Assembly: GCA_959020715.1 (NCBI GenBank)
Contig: CAUESV010000005.1
Coordinates: 62,001-126,000, forward strand
DNA length: 64,000 nt
Direction of reading: 5' to 3'
Source of the DNA: an uncultured Collinsella sp.
Lineage (GTDB): Bacteria; Actinomycetota; Coriobacteriia; Coriobacteriales; Coriobacteriaceae
The notes beneath the pieces were generated by a model. It saw only the letters and a program-made list of their open reading frames with translations, had not been told where the DNA came from and ran no database searches. A program made the position numbers and the translations under genes. Positions 7,626-16,305 of the stretch are shown one piece after another. Numbering within the stretch: the first letter of the stretch is position 1; each line of letters begins with the position of its first letter.

Positions 7626-8723
7626 TTAGAGCTGGCCTGCGTCCTCGAGGAGGGCGTCCCAGATGGCGAGGGCGGCGGCTGCTTCGGCTACGGGGACGGC
7701 TCGGGGGACGATGCAGGGATCGTGGCGGCCGTGGACCGAGAGCTCGGCATTTTCCATAGCGTCCATGTCCACCGTCTGCTGCTCGCGGCCAATCGAGGGC
7801 GTTGGCTTTACGGCCATGCGCCACATGACGGGCGCGCCGGTCGAAATGCCGCCCAGGATGCCGCCGGCGTTGTTGCACTCGACCTCGATCTTGCCGGTCT
7901 CAGCATCGATGCGATACGGATCGTTATTCTCGCTGCCGCGCATGGCGGCGACGGCAAAGCCCATGCCAAACTCCACGCCCTTTACGGCGGGAATGCCAAA
8001 CGCGATTTGCGCGATGCGGTTCTCGATACCGTCGAACATGGGGTCGCCGATGCCCGCAGGCAGCCCGTAGATGCCGCACTCCACGATGCCGCCGATGCTG
8101 TCGAGTTCGTCGCGTGCGACTAGAATCTCCTCGCGCATGCGGCCGGCTGCGGCGGCGTCAATGCACGGCAGATCGTTCGTAAGGATCGCCTTGCGGTCGG
8201 CCTCGCGATAGACCATGTCGTCCATCGGCAGGTCGGAGATACCGCCGATCTGCGCCACATGCGCCATCACTTTAATGCCGCGGGCCTCGAGTGCCTGCAG
8301 CGCAATGCCGCCGGCGATGCACAGGGGTGCCGTTAGGCGGCCGGAGAAGTGTCCGCCGCCGGCGACATCGTGCATGTTGTGATACTTCACGCGCGCAGGG
8401 AAGTCCGCATGTCCCGGACGGGGCTTGCGGCGCAGCTCGGAGTAATCCTTGGAGCGCGTGTTGGTGTTCTCGATAATCGCGGCGATGGGCGCGCCGGTGG
8501 TATGTCCATCGACAACACCGGCGATGATGTGGGCGGCGTCGGCCTCGCGGCGTTTGGTCGCGGTCTCGTCGCGACCGGGGGCGCGACGGTCGAGGAAGGC
8601 CTGCAGCTTCTCCTGGTCCACGGCGATGCCCGCCGGAATGCCATCGAGGGAGCAGCCGATGGCGGGGGAGTGCGACTGGCCGAAGATGCTTAAGCGCAAG
8701 ACGTTGCCAAAGGTCGAGGACAT
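7626..8723 (-). CDS. aroC: Chorismate synthase
   Basis: Last common step: EPSP to chorismate, using reduced FMN. The 365-aa sequence shows the family patterns: GNVLRLSIFGQSHSPAIG at the start, RRAPGRDE, the RPGHADF region with GGGHFSGR, and SIGREQQTVDM near the C-terminus. Its start is one base past the aroA stop, giving tight operon coupling. Length and motifs are complete. Confidence 0.96.
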   Translation of the reverse strand: MSSTFGNVLRLSIFGQSHSPAIGCSLDGIPAGIAVDQEKLQAFLDRRAPGRDETATKRREADAAHIIAGVVDGHTTGAPIAAIIENTNTRSKDYSELRRKPRPGHADFPARVKYHNMHDVAGGGHFSGRLTAPLCIAGGIALQALEARGIKVMAHVAQIGGISDLPMDDMVYREADRKAILTNDLPCIDAAAAGRMREEILVARDELDSIGGIVECGIYGLPAGIGDPMFDGIENRIAQIAFGIPAVKGVEFGMGFAVAAMRGSENNDPYRIDAETGKIEVECNNAGGILGGISTGAPVMWRMAVKPTPSIGREQQTVDMDAMENAELSVHGRHDPCIVPRAVPVAEAAAALAIWDALLEDAGQL

Positions 8724-8724
8724 G

Positions 8725-10044
8725 CTATTCCTCCTCGAGTGTGACCTTGCCGCCCAACAGGCGGTAGTGGTCGAAGAAATCGGGATAGGACTTGTTGACG
8801 GCCTCGGCGCCGTGGATCACGACCTCGCCGGTGGCACGGCTCGCAGCGATGGCGGCCATCATGGCGATGCGGTGGTCGTTGTGCGAATCGACCTCGCCGC
8901 CGGTGAAGGCATCGACACCCTTGATGATGAGGTCGTCACCGGCGATGCGCACCTGTGCGCCCAGCGCGGTGAGCTCGCGGGTGGTGGTGACCAGACGGTC
9001 AGATTCCTTGATGCGCAGGCGCGCACAGTCACGGATGAACGTGCGGCCCTGAGCCAGCGAGGCCACGGCCGAGATAACGGGTACCAGGTCGGGAATGTCG
9101 TGGGCGCTCATCTCAAAGCCGGCGAGCTTGTCGGACTGCACGGTGGCGGCGTTGGTGGAGCGCACGATGCGGGCGCCAAAGCGCGAAAGCGCGGCAAGCA
9201 CGTTGCGGTCGCCCTGCGCGGAGCTCAGCGACACGCTCTCCACGGTGATGGGGTCGGTGCCGATGGCGCCAGCGCACAACCAAAAGGCGGCGTTGGACCA
9301 GTCGCCCTCGACGGCCACGCTGCCGGGCGTGCGGTACGAGCCACTGCTCACGCGGAAGTTCGTGACCTCGGGCTGACCGTCCTTGGCGGGAATGCGCTCG
9401 ACGTTGACCTCAACGCCAAAGGCCTTCATGGCCTGGATCGTTAGGTTGATGTAGGGGCGGCTCTCAATGAGGCCGGTCACCTGCACACAGGAGGGCTGGG
9501 CGAGCAACGGGGCCGCCAGCAGCAGGCCCGAGATATACTGCGAGCTCACGTTGCCCGGCAGCACAAAGGTGCCCGGGCGCATGCGGCCGCTTGTCTTGAG
9601 CGGAAAACCGCCCAGACCCTGCAGGTCGCAGCCGGCGGCGATGATCTCGTCCGAGAGCGGGGACAGCGGGCGGGCGCCCAAGCGTCCCTGACCCACAAAA
9701 GTTGCTTCTGCGCCCAGCGCGCAGGCGACGGGCAACATAAAGCGGAGCGTGGAGCCGCTTTCGCCGCAGTCAAGCGTTCCGCCGGCAAGTGCCTTGAGCA
9801 GGCCAAACTCAATGCTCTTCATGGTAGGGTGGACCTGGAAGCCGTCCTCGACGGTCTCGATGCGGGCGCCCAGGGCCGTAAGGCAACGCACCGTAGCCTC
9901 GATGTCGGCGCAGGTGGTGTTGCAGGTAACGTGCGTCTCGCCGTTGGCAAGCGCAGCGCAGATGATCAGGCGATGCGCCATCGACTTGGACGCGATCGCG
10001 GGAACGGTGCCCTTGAGCGGGGAGGGGGTGATGCGGGCTAGCAT
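8725..10044 (-). CDS. aroA: 3-phosphoshikimate 1-carboxyvinyltransferase (EPSP synthase)
   Basis: Joins PEP to shikimate-3-phosphate. The 439-aa protein has the N-terminal Lys-Ser pair in ASKSMAHR, CGESGSTLRF for the phosphate site, and RIKESDRL near the C-terminal domain. Its ATG overlaps the 3' end of aroB by seven bases and its stop is one base from aroC. In the PEP-site loop, CGESGSTLRF stands where the E. coli-type enzyme has an NAGT-type motif, as in class II-like enzymes, so glyphosate response cannot be assumed. Confidence 0.95.
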   Translation of the reverse strand: MLARITPSPLKGTVPAIASKSMAHRLIICAALANGETHVTCNTTCADIEATVRCLTALGARIETVEDGFQVHPTMKSIEFGLLKALAGGTLDCGESGSTLRFMLPVACALGAEATFVGQGRLGARPLSPLSDEIIAAGCDLQGLGGFPLKTSGRMRPGTFVLPGNVSSQYISGLLLAAPLLAQPSCVQVTGLIESRPYINLTIQAMKAFGVEVNVERIPAKDGQPEVTNFRVSSGSYRTPGSVAVEGDWSNAAFWLCAGAIGTDPITVESVSLSSAQGDRNVLAALSRFGARIVRSTNAATVQSDKLAGFEMSAHDIPDLVPVISAVASLAQGRTFIRDCARLRIKESDRLVTTTRELTALGAQVRIAGDDLIIKGVDAFTGGEVDSHNDHRIAMMAAIAASRATGEVVIHGAEAVNKSYPDFFDHYRLLGGKVTLEEE

Positions 10045-11144
10045 GCGAATGCGTCTCCCTTCTGGCCGAGGCCCTCGGCAATGAGTTCGTGGAAAGTGGA
10101 AAGCGGCGTGCGGTCGATGCAGCAGCGGCCAATGCCGTGCGGAATCACCAGGTCGATGGTGTCGCCCGCGCGCTTCTTGTCGTGGAGCGCCTCGGCAAAG
10201 ACGGCATCGGCATCTAGGTCGCAGCGGGTCTTGAGGCCATGGCGGGCGCAGAGCTCCTCAATACGACCGGGCAGTGCAGCATCGCAAACGCCGTGCAGGG
10301 CCGCGGCGCGCGTGATAATGCCCATGCCGATCGACACGCAGTTGCCGTGTCCGAGCTCAAAGTGCTCGCAAGCCTCGACGGCGTGTCCGGCGCTGTGTCC
10401 AAAGTTGAGGAGCTTGCGCTGGTTGGTTTCGCGCTCGTCGGCGACGACCACGGCGCGCTTGATGTCGATATTGCGGGCGATGATGAGCGCTACGCGGGCC
10501 ACATCGCGGTTGAGTAGCTCAAGCGTAAGCGGGGTCTTCTCCAGTTCGGCGAAAAGCTCCGGGTCGGCGATCACGGCATGCTTGATGACCTCGCCGCAGC
10601 CGTCGGCGAACTGCTCGGGCGTGAGGGTGGCCAGGCACCCCACGTCGGCGATAACCACGCTCGGCTGCCAAAAGGCGCCGGCCAAGTTCTTGCCGGCAGC
10701 CAGGTCGATGGCGGTCTTGCCGCCCACCGACGAATCCACCATGGCGAGCAGACTCGTCGGGATCTGCACAAACTTGCAGCCGCGCATGTAGGTGGCGGCC
10801 ACAAAGCCCGCCACGTCGCCCACGACGCCGCCGCCGAGTGCCACGATCACGTCGGAGCGCGAAAGCTCGTGCTCGGCCACAAACTCTAAAATGGCAACGT
10901 AGGTCTCGGCGCGCTTATGGGCCTCGCCAGCCTCGAAGGTGCAGATGCTCACCTCGTAGCCTGCGGATTCGAGGCTCTGCTTAACAGGCATCTGGTAGAG
11001 GGGGCCTACGTTGGTGTCCGTCACGATGACGGCCTTGGTGCCGCCGGCGGTGGCGCGGACGAGCGGGCCTGCCTGCTCCAGCAAAAACGTGCCCACATGC
11101 ACCTGATAGGGGCGTGCGGTGTCGATATCGATGGTAATCGCCAT
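10038..11144 (-). CDS. aroB: 3-dehydroquinate synthase
   Basis: Second shikimate step, an NAD- and metal-dependent cyclisation of DAHP. GGGVVGDVAGF binds the dinucleotide; TSLLAMVDSSVGGKTAIDL and the GHSAGHAVE region give metal and substrate contacts. The 368-aa length is standard. It is 36 bases downstream of tyrA and overlaps aroA by seven bases. Confidence 0.95.
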   Translation of the reverse strand: MAITIDIDTARPYQVHVGTFLLEQAGPLVRATAGGTKAVIVTDTNVGPLYQMPVKQSLESAGYEVSICTFEAGEAHKRAETYVAILEFVAEHELSRSDVIVALGGGVVGDVAGFVAATYMRGCKFVQIPTSLLAMVDSSVGGKTAIDLAAGKNLAGAFWQPSVVIADVGCLATLTPEQFADGCGEVIKHAVIADPELFAELEKTPLTLELLNRDVARVALIIARNIDIKRAVVVADERETNQRKLLNFGHSAGHAVEACEHFELGHGNCVSIGMGIITRAAALHGVCDAALPGRIEELCARHGLKTRCDLDADAVFAEALHDKKRAGDTIDLVIPHGIGRCCIDRTPLSTFHELIAEGLGQKGDAFAC

Positions 11145-11180
11145 AAGCTTCGGTCCTTTCGACCTGGCGTGATGGGTGGT

Positions 11181-12095
11181 CTAGTGGGAGGCCTCGTCGT
11201 CGAGTGCACGCTTAATGTGGTCGCCCTCGGCAAGGAGATTCTCCAGATAGCGCTGGTCGCGGTCCTTAAGGGCGCGGCTGTAGGCGCCGAGCGATTCGAT
11301 TAGATGGTCGATCTCGAAGGCGAGCGCGTCGGCGTCGTCGATCATGAGCTCGGACCACATCTGCGGGTTGAGGTGCGCCACGCGGGTGAGGTCGCGGTAG
11401 CTGCCGGCCGAAAAGCCGTGGTGGACCTGAGCGGTCGGGCTCTTAACATAGGCGTTGGAGACGACGTGCGCGAGCTGACTCGTAAAGGCGATGACGCGGT
11501 CGTGCTCAGCGGCGCTGGTCACGCTGAACTTGCCAAAGCCCAAGGGGCGCACCATCTCGCGCACCTGGCCCAAAAGCTCGAGCTTGAGCGCATCGTCCAC
11601 TGCGGGCGGCACGAGCACGAGTGGCGCGCCCTGGAACAGGTCGGCGCGGGAGTGCGCATAGCCCGAGTACTGCGTGCCCGCCATGGGGTGCGCGCCCACA
11701 AAGTAAAAACCGTGCTCGCGGGCAAGCTCAAAGGCGCGCTCGCACACAATACCCTTGACGCCCACCGTGTCGATCACCACGGGGCCCATGATGGCCTCGG
11801 TATCGGTGGCGTCGGCGAGTGCCTGGGCATGTGCCTCGAGCCACTCGATGCAGGCTTCGGGGTAGCATGCCAGGACGATGATGTCGCATTCGCCGAGCGT
11901 CTCGTCGTTGAGCTCGCCGGCGACGGTGCCCATGCTGGCGGCCGTCATGACGTCGTCATCGGGGTCCCAGGCCAGCACGCGGACGCCCGCCTGCGCATAG
12001 CCGCGGGCAAAGCTGCCGCCGATGAGGCCCAGGCCGACGATGCCGGCGCACTTGGGGCCGCCCTGGTTAACGCGTGCGTTTCTTACCGTACCCAT
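11181..12095 (-). CDS. tyrA: Prephenate dehydrogenase
   Basis: Oxidatively decarboxylates prephenate to 4-hydroxyphenylpyruvate for tyrosine. GLGLIGGSF near residue 22 is the NAD fingerprint, and GAHPMAGTQYSG carries the catalytic His region. At 304 aa it is a stand-alone TyrA without an obvious C-terminal ACT domain, so feedback by Tyr may act elsewhere. It starts three bases after the DAHP synthase stop. An arogenate-using variant cannot be excluded by reading. Confidence 0.92.
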   Translation of the reverse strand: MGTVRNARVNQGGPKCAGIVGLGLIGGSFARGYAQAGVRVLAWDPDDDVMTAASMGTVAGELNDETLGECDIIVLACYPEACIEWLEAHAQALADATDTEAIMGPVVIDTVGVKGIVCERAFELAREHGFYFVGAHPMAGTQYSGYAHSRADLFQGAPLVLVPPAVDDALKLELLGQVREMVRPLGFGKFSVTSAAEHDRVIAFTSQLAHVVSNAYVKSPTAQVHHGFSAGSYRDLTRVAHLNPQMWSELMIDDADALAFEIDHLIESLGAYSRALKDRDQRYLENLLAEGDHIKRALDDEASH

Positions 12096-12098
12096 GGG

Positions 12099-13124
12099 CT
12101 ACTCCTGAACGGTTTCTTGACAGACAACCTCGCGGATGGCGCGGATGCGGCGCATGGTGTCGTCGAACTGGTCGGGGGTGAGGGCCTGAGCGCCGTCGGA
12201 CCAAGCGTGGCTCGGGTCGTCGTGGACCTCGATCTCCAGACCGTTGGCGCCGCAGGCAGTCGCGGCGAGCGCCATGGGCTCGACATAGCGGGTGTAACCG
12301 GTGGCATGGCTGGGGTCGGCGACGACGGGCAGGTGCGACAGGTGGTGCAGCACCGGCACGGCGTTGAGGTCGAAGGTGTTGCGAGTACGGGTCTCGAAGG
12401 TGCGGATGCCGCGCTCGCACAGGATGACGTTGTCGTTGCCCTCGCTCATGATGTACTCGGCGGCCATGAGCAGCTCATCGATCGTGCCGGACATGCCGCG
12501 CTTAAGCAAGATCGGAGTCTTGGTCTTGCCGACCTCTTTGAGCAGAGGGAAGTTCTGGGCGTTGCGGGCACCGATCTGCATGACGTCGATCTTCTTGTCC
12601 AGGAAGACCTGCACGTCGCGCGGGTCCATGATCTCGGTGACGATCGGCATGTCGAGCTCGGCAGACGCCTCGCACAGCAGGTCCAGACCGGCGGGGCCCA
12701 TGCCCTGGTAGGCGTACGGGGAAGTGCGGGGCTTGTAGGCACCGCCGCGCAGCATCGTGGCACCGGCGGCCTTCACGCGGCGGGCGATGCGGATGAGGTT
12801 CTCGCCCTCGACGGAGCACGGGCCGGCGATGACCTGGAACTGATCGCCGCCGATCTTGACGCCGTGACCGCAGTCGATGACGGAGTTCTCGGGGTGGAAC
12901 TTACGGTTGGCGCGCTTGAACGGCTCGGAGACGCGCTGCACGCGCTCGACGACGTCCATGGACTCGAGCAGGAACGGGTCGATCTTGGTCGTATCGCCCA
13001 CCAGGCCGATGATCGTCTCGTTCTCGCCGCGCGAGACGTCGGTCTTGAGTCCCTTTTTCTCAATCCAGCTGACGATATGGCTTACGGCCTCGTCGCTGGC
13101 GCTCTGCTTTAAAATTGCAATCAT
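12099..13124 (-). CDS. aroF: 3-deoxy-7-phosphoheptulonate synthase (DAHP synthase, AroA-beta type)
   Basis: First committed step: PEP plus erythrose-4-phosphate to DAHP. An N-terminal ferredoxin-like regulatory domain (about 1-70, starting MIAILKQSAS) precedes the TIM barrel, which has AGPCSVEGEN, RGGAYKPRTSPYAYQG, LLKRGMSGT and the metal-site Cys/His/Glu pattern including CERGIRTFE and DPSHATG. ATG at 13124 is chosen for the family N-terminus and GAGAGG upstream; an in-frame ATG at 13172 lies inside the leader hairpin. First gene of the eight-gene aromatic operon. Confidence 0.95.
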   Translation of the reverse strand: MIAILKQSASDEAVSHIVSWIEKKGLKTDVSRGENETIIGLVGDTTKIDPFLLESMDVVERVQRVSEPFKRANRKFHPENSVIDCGHGVKIGGDQFQVIAGPCSVEGENLIRIARRVKAAGATMLRGGAYKPRTSPYAYQGMGPAGLDLLCEASAELDMPIVTEIMDPRDVQVFLDKKIDVMQIGARNAQNFPLLKEVGKTKTPILLKRGMSGTIDELLMAAEYIMSEGNDNVILCERGIRTFETRTRNTFDLNAVPVLHHLSHLPVVADPSHATGYTRYVEPMALAATACGANGLEIEVHDDPSHAWSDGAQALTPDQFDDTMRRIRAIREVVCQETVQE

Positions 13125-13134
13125 GGTGTGCCTC

Positions 13135-13197
13135 TCACCTCGATGGATAACTTTTGCAAAAACGGCCCGCATCGCGAGCCGTGTATATATGGTGCAT
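13135..13197 (-). CDS. Possible 20-residue leader peptide of the aromatic operon
   Basis: An ATG at 13197 opens a short frame ending ten bases before the DAHP synthase ATG. It has Tyr at codon 5, directly before the 5' arm of the leader hairpin, Phe at 13 and Tyr at 17. No Shine-Dalgarno precedes it. The candidate -10 is 8 bases upstream, so it would be a leaderless frame. Speculative. Confidence 0.2.
   Translation of the reverse strand: MHHIYTARDAGRFCKSYPSR
13158..13182 (-). promoter_or_regulatory. Terminator-like hairpin in the aromatic operon leader (possible attenuator)
   Basis: On the minus strand ACGGCTCGC and GCGGGCCGT pair over nine bases around a GAT loop, followed at once by TTTTT. 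It lies between the candidate promoter and the DAHP synthase start, where an intrinsic terminator would only make sense as a regulated attenuator. No minus-strand gene lies upstream whose end it could mark. Confidence 0.55.
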
Positions 13198-13205
13198 GAG
13201 AGTTT

Positions 13206-13234
13206 ATACTATCTGACTCGCTTTTGCCTTCTAA
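13206..13234 (-). promoter_or_regulatory. Candidate promoter of the aromatic operon
   Basis: On the minus strand TTAGAA (13229-13234) and TAGTAT (13206-13211) are 17 bases apart, about 70 bases upstream of the leader hairpin end. Both boxes are imperfect. Confidence 0.35.
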
Positions 13235-13287
13235 AGTGGGCCGTTGCGTTGCGTCTTCCTCGGAATTGCAAAGCTTTTTCTTTTATT

Positions 13288-13317
13288 TTGTTAGCCCGTG
13301 GCGCACTTGGGTATAAT
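13288..13317 (+). promoter_or_regulatory. Promoter of tRNA-Arg(CCG)
   Basis: TTGTTA (13288-13293) and a consensus TATAAT (13312-13317) are separated by 18 bases, and the tRNA begins 12 bases after the -10. Confidence 0.7.
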
Positions 13318-13328
13318 GCCAAACGTTG

Positions 13329-13405
13329 GCCCTATTAGCTCAGGGGATTAGAGCGTCTGCCTCCGGAGCAGAAGGCCGTTGGTTCGAATCCAACATGGGG
13401 CACCA
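13329..13405 (+). tRNA. tRNA-Arg (anticodon CCG)
   Basis: A complete cloverleaf: acceptor GCCCTAT/ATGGGGC, anticodon stem TCTGC/GCAGA enclosing CTCCGGA (CCG), T arm GTTGG-TTCGAAT-CCAAC, and encoded CCA at 13403-13405. Confidence 0.95.
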
Positions 13406-13416
13406 TCGAACGTAAG

Positions 13417-13450
13417 ACCGTCCGAACCTCGCATGGTCCGGGCGGTTTTT
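13417..13450 (+). terminator. Intrinsic terminator after tRNA-Arg(CCG)
   Basis: A 12-bp stem with one mismatch (13417-13428 with 13435-13446), a six-base loop and a T-run. It separates the tRNA from the ATPase gene that starts 31 bases later, so that gene needs its own promoter or read-through. Confidence 0.85.
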
Positions 13451-13481
13451 CTTATACCGACGCGACGTGATGGGACGTGGT

Positions 13482-16202
13482 ATGGCAGCAACGGATATCG
13501 AGCGCGGACTTTCGACCGCCGAGGTCGAGGAGCGCATCGCCGCCGGTAAGATCAACCGCAACATGGAGCTCAAGACCAAGTCGGTCCGCGAGCTCATCAT
13601 CGAGAACCTCTGCACGCTGTTCAATTTGATCAACGTGATCTTGGCGATTTTGGTGTTGCTGACCGGTTCGTTTAAAAACCTGACGTTCCTGTTCGTGGTG
13701 TTCTTGAACACGGCAATTGGCGTCATTCAATCCATGCGTTCCAAGCGGATGGTCGACAAGCTTACGCTGCTCACCTCTAAGAAGGCCATCGCGGTGCGCG
13801 ACGGCGCCGAGGTGGAGCTCGACCTGGACCAGATCGTGCTCGACGATATCATTCGCTTGGGGCGCGGTGACCAGATTCCCGCCGACGCCGTGGTGGTGTC
13901 GGGCGAGGCGCTCGTCAACGAGAGCCTGCTGACGGGCGAGAGCGACCTCATCAAGAAACAGCCAGGCTCCGAGCTCATGAGCGGCAGCTTTATCGACTCG
14001 GGCCTGCTGCGCGCCCGCGTGATCCATGTCGGCGCCGATAACTACGTGGCAAAGATCAACAACGAGGCCAAGTACGTCAAAAAGGTCAATTCCGAGATCA
14101 TGAACGCGCTGAACGCCATCGTGCGGTTCGCGAGCATTATCATGATTCCGCTTGGTCTGGCGCTCTTTTCCTCGAGTGTGAGCGAGCTGTGGGATGCCGC
14201 GGGAACCCCGGGCGATAGCGCGCTTTCCTGGTGTTTCTCCGAGCTGCTGGCCGGTCGTGTGCCTTCTTCGGCGCTGCTGTCCACGGTAGGTGCCCTGCTG
14301 GGCATGATTCCGCAGGGCCTGGTGCTGCTGACCTCGTCGGTGCTCGCGATCGCCACGGTGCGCCTGGCGCGTCGCAAGGTGCTGGCCCAGCAGCTCTACT
14401 GCATCGAGACGCTCGCGCGCGTTGACGTGCTGTGCCTGGACAAGACGGGCACCATCACCTCGGGCCGTATGGAGGTCGAGGGCACCTATCCGCTGCCTGT
14501 TGAGGGCGTTGGCTTTGGCGCGGACTCGGACGAGGCTGCTGTCCCCGTCGAGACCACGGTGCTCGACTTTGCGCTTGCCAACGTGGCACGTGCGACCTCG
14601 GCAGATGCCAACGAGACCTGTCAGGCGCTGCTCAACTACTACGCCGATCGTCCGGTCGAGGTGTCCGAGCCGCTGTCGGTCATTCCGTTCTCGTCCTCCA
14701 AAAAGTGGAGCGGCGCGTCGTTTGCGCAGGGCTCCTATGTGATGGGCGCCGCGCAGTTTGTGCTCTCTGATCGTGCATTTGCGCAGGTCGAGAACCGTGT
14801 GGCCGAGCTCGCCGATACCTGCCGCGTGCTCGTGGTGGCGCGCGTGGACGGCTTTACGCCCGATGGCGATATCGTGGGCGAGGCCGAGCCCGTGGGCTTT
14901 GTGACCATCCGTGACGAGATCCGCACCTCGGCGGCCGAGACCATCGGCTACTTTAACGAGCAGGGCGTGACCCTCAACGTGATTAGCGGCGACGACCCTC
15001 GTACGGTGTCGTCGATTGCGCGCGTGGTGGGCGTGCCGGGGGCGGACGCTTATGTGGACGCCACGACGCTCGATACGCCGGCCAAGCTCGATGCCGCAGT
15101 GGACCGCTACCATGTCTTTGGTCGTGTGACCCCGCAGCAGAAGCGCGAGCTCGTGCAGGCGTTCAAGCGCCGCGAGCACACCGTGGCCATGACGGGCGAC
15201 GGCGTCAACGACGTGCTGGCGCTCAAGGAGGCCGACTGCTCCGTGGCCATGGCGGCTGGCTCCGATGCCGCACGTAACGTGGCCGAGATCGTACTCGTCG
15301 ACAACGACTTTGCCTCGATGCCCGCCGTGGTGGCCGAGGGCCGTCGCTCCATCAACAACCTGCAGCGTTCGGCCTCGCTGTTCCTGACCAAGACGCTGTT
15401 CTCGATGGGCCTGGCGGCGCTGTGCATTGCACTGCCGCCGTACCCCTTCGAGCCCATCCAGATGACACTCATCAACTTCTTCTGCATCGGCGCGCCGGGC
15501 TTTGTGCTGGGTTTGGAGCCCAACAATGCTCGCGTGAAGGGGTCATTTTTGACTAACGTACTCAAGCGTGCGCTGCCGGCGTCGATTGCAGTCATTTTGG
15601 CTGCGGCGCTCGATATCTTTGTGGCGCGCGTGTTTGGCTTTAGCCAGCTCACGCTGTCTACGATGTGCCTGCTTACGTCGTGCGCGGCGAGCGTCAGCCT
15701 GATCTGGCGCATCTCGCAGCCTCTCACGCCCTTACGTGTGGTGCTCTTTGTGTTTGTAGTCGCCGGCATCTTGGTGGGCGTTATCGGATTCCCGGAGCTG
15801 CTGTCTATTGCCAACCTGTCGATGGGCCAGATGGTTATCTTGGCTGTCATCGTGGTCTTTACCTGCTCGGTTTTCTTTAAGCTCGCCACGATGATGGATT
15901 CGCTCAAGCCGCGTCGTCGTCATGCCGCAACTGGTTTTGGCCGCGGTGTGCGCGTCCGCCTGGGTCGCGGTGGCGGCAAGGTGAGCTCGACGGGTTCGAC
16001 GGCCGAGCGTTTTGCCAAGCGCGTCACCGCCGACATGGCGCAGCGCCGCGAAGATCGCACCGCTCGCGAGGCCGAGGCCCGCGCACTCGAGGGCGTGGCC
16101 CAGGCCCAGCCCAAGAAAAAGAAGGGTACCGGAGCCAATCGCTCTCGCGTGACCAAGTCCGCCCAAGGCATCAAAGTCTCGATGCCAAGCAAGAAGAAGT
16201 AG
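13482..16202 (+). CDS. P-type cation-transporting ATPase
   Basis: A membrane cation pump of about 906 aa. The actuator motif TGES is at 151-154, the phosphorylated Asp320 lies in DKTGT, and the hinge GDGVND is at 572-577. The fourth membrane helix reads IPQGLVLLTS, close to the Ca2+-type PEGL motif; there is no N-terminal heavy-metal domain, so Ca2+ or Mg2+ is more likely than Cu or Zn. About six helices follow the catalytic part, then an unusual Lys/Arg-rich cytoplasmic tail of roughly 100 residues ending in SKKK. The start is uncertain: GTG 13467, ATG 13470 and ATG 13482 are in frame; 13482 has a weak GGGA-type site and a sensible N-terminus. It resembles mycobacterial CtpE-like pumps; the substrate is inferred. 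Confidence 0.88.
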   Translation: MAATDIERGLSTAEVEERIAAGKINRNMELKTKSVRELIIENLCTLFNLINVILAILVLLTGSFKNLTFLFVVFLNTAIGVIQSMRSKRMVDKLTLLTSKKAIAVRDGAEVELDLDQIVLDDIIRLGRGDQIPADAVVVSGEALVNESLLTGESDLIKKQPGSELMSGSFIDSGLLRARVIHVGADNYVAKINNEAKYVKKVNSEIMNALNAIVRFASIIMIPLGLALFSSSVSELWDAAGTPGDSALSWCFSELLAGRVPSSALLSTVGALLGMIPQGLVLLTSSVLAIATVRLARRKVLAQQLYCIETLARVDVLCLDKTGTITSGRMEVEGTYPLPVEGVGFGADSDEAAVPVETTVLDFALANVARATSADANETCQALLNYYADRPVEVSEPLSVIPFSSSKKWSGASFAQGSYVMGAAQFVLSDRAFAQVENRVAELADTCRVLVVARVDGFTPDGDIVGEAEPVGFVTIRDEIRTSAAETIGYFNEQGVTLNVISGDDPRTVSSIARVVGVPGADAYVDATTLDTPAKLDAAVDRYHVFGRVTPQQKRELVQAFKRREHTVAMTGDGVNDVLALKEADCSVAMAAGSDAARNVAEIVLVDNDFASMPAVVAEGRRSINNLQRSASLFLTKTLFSMGLAALCIALPPYPFEPIQMTLINFFCIGAPGFVLGLEPNNARVKGSFLTNVLKRALPASIAVILAAALDIFVARVFGFSQLTLSTMCLLTSCAASVSLIWRISQPLTPLRVVLFVFVVAGILVGVIGFPELLSIANLSMGQMVILAVIVVFTCSVFFKLATMMDSLKPRRRHAATGFGRGVRVRLGRGGGKVSSTGSTAERFAKRVTADMAQRREDRTAREAEARALEGVAQAQPKKKKGTGANRSRVTKSAQGIKVSMPSKKK

Positions 16203-16305
16203 CTACGCGCCCTGCCGATGTTGAATTGGTGCCTTGCTCCTGTGGGGCCGTGGCGATGTTATGCTCTAACCTCGATTGTTTGAATTGCTTCGAAAAGAGG
16301 ATGCC

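Noticed and set aside
11304..13112. A 602-codon plus-strand frame
   Set aside because: Antisense to tyrA and DAHP synthase, low-complexity composition, no start context. Shadow.
13452..15179. A 575-codon minus-strand frame
   Set aside because: Antisense to the P-type ATPase; His/Arg-rich shadow without motifs.
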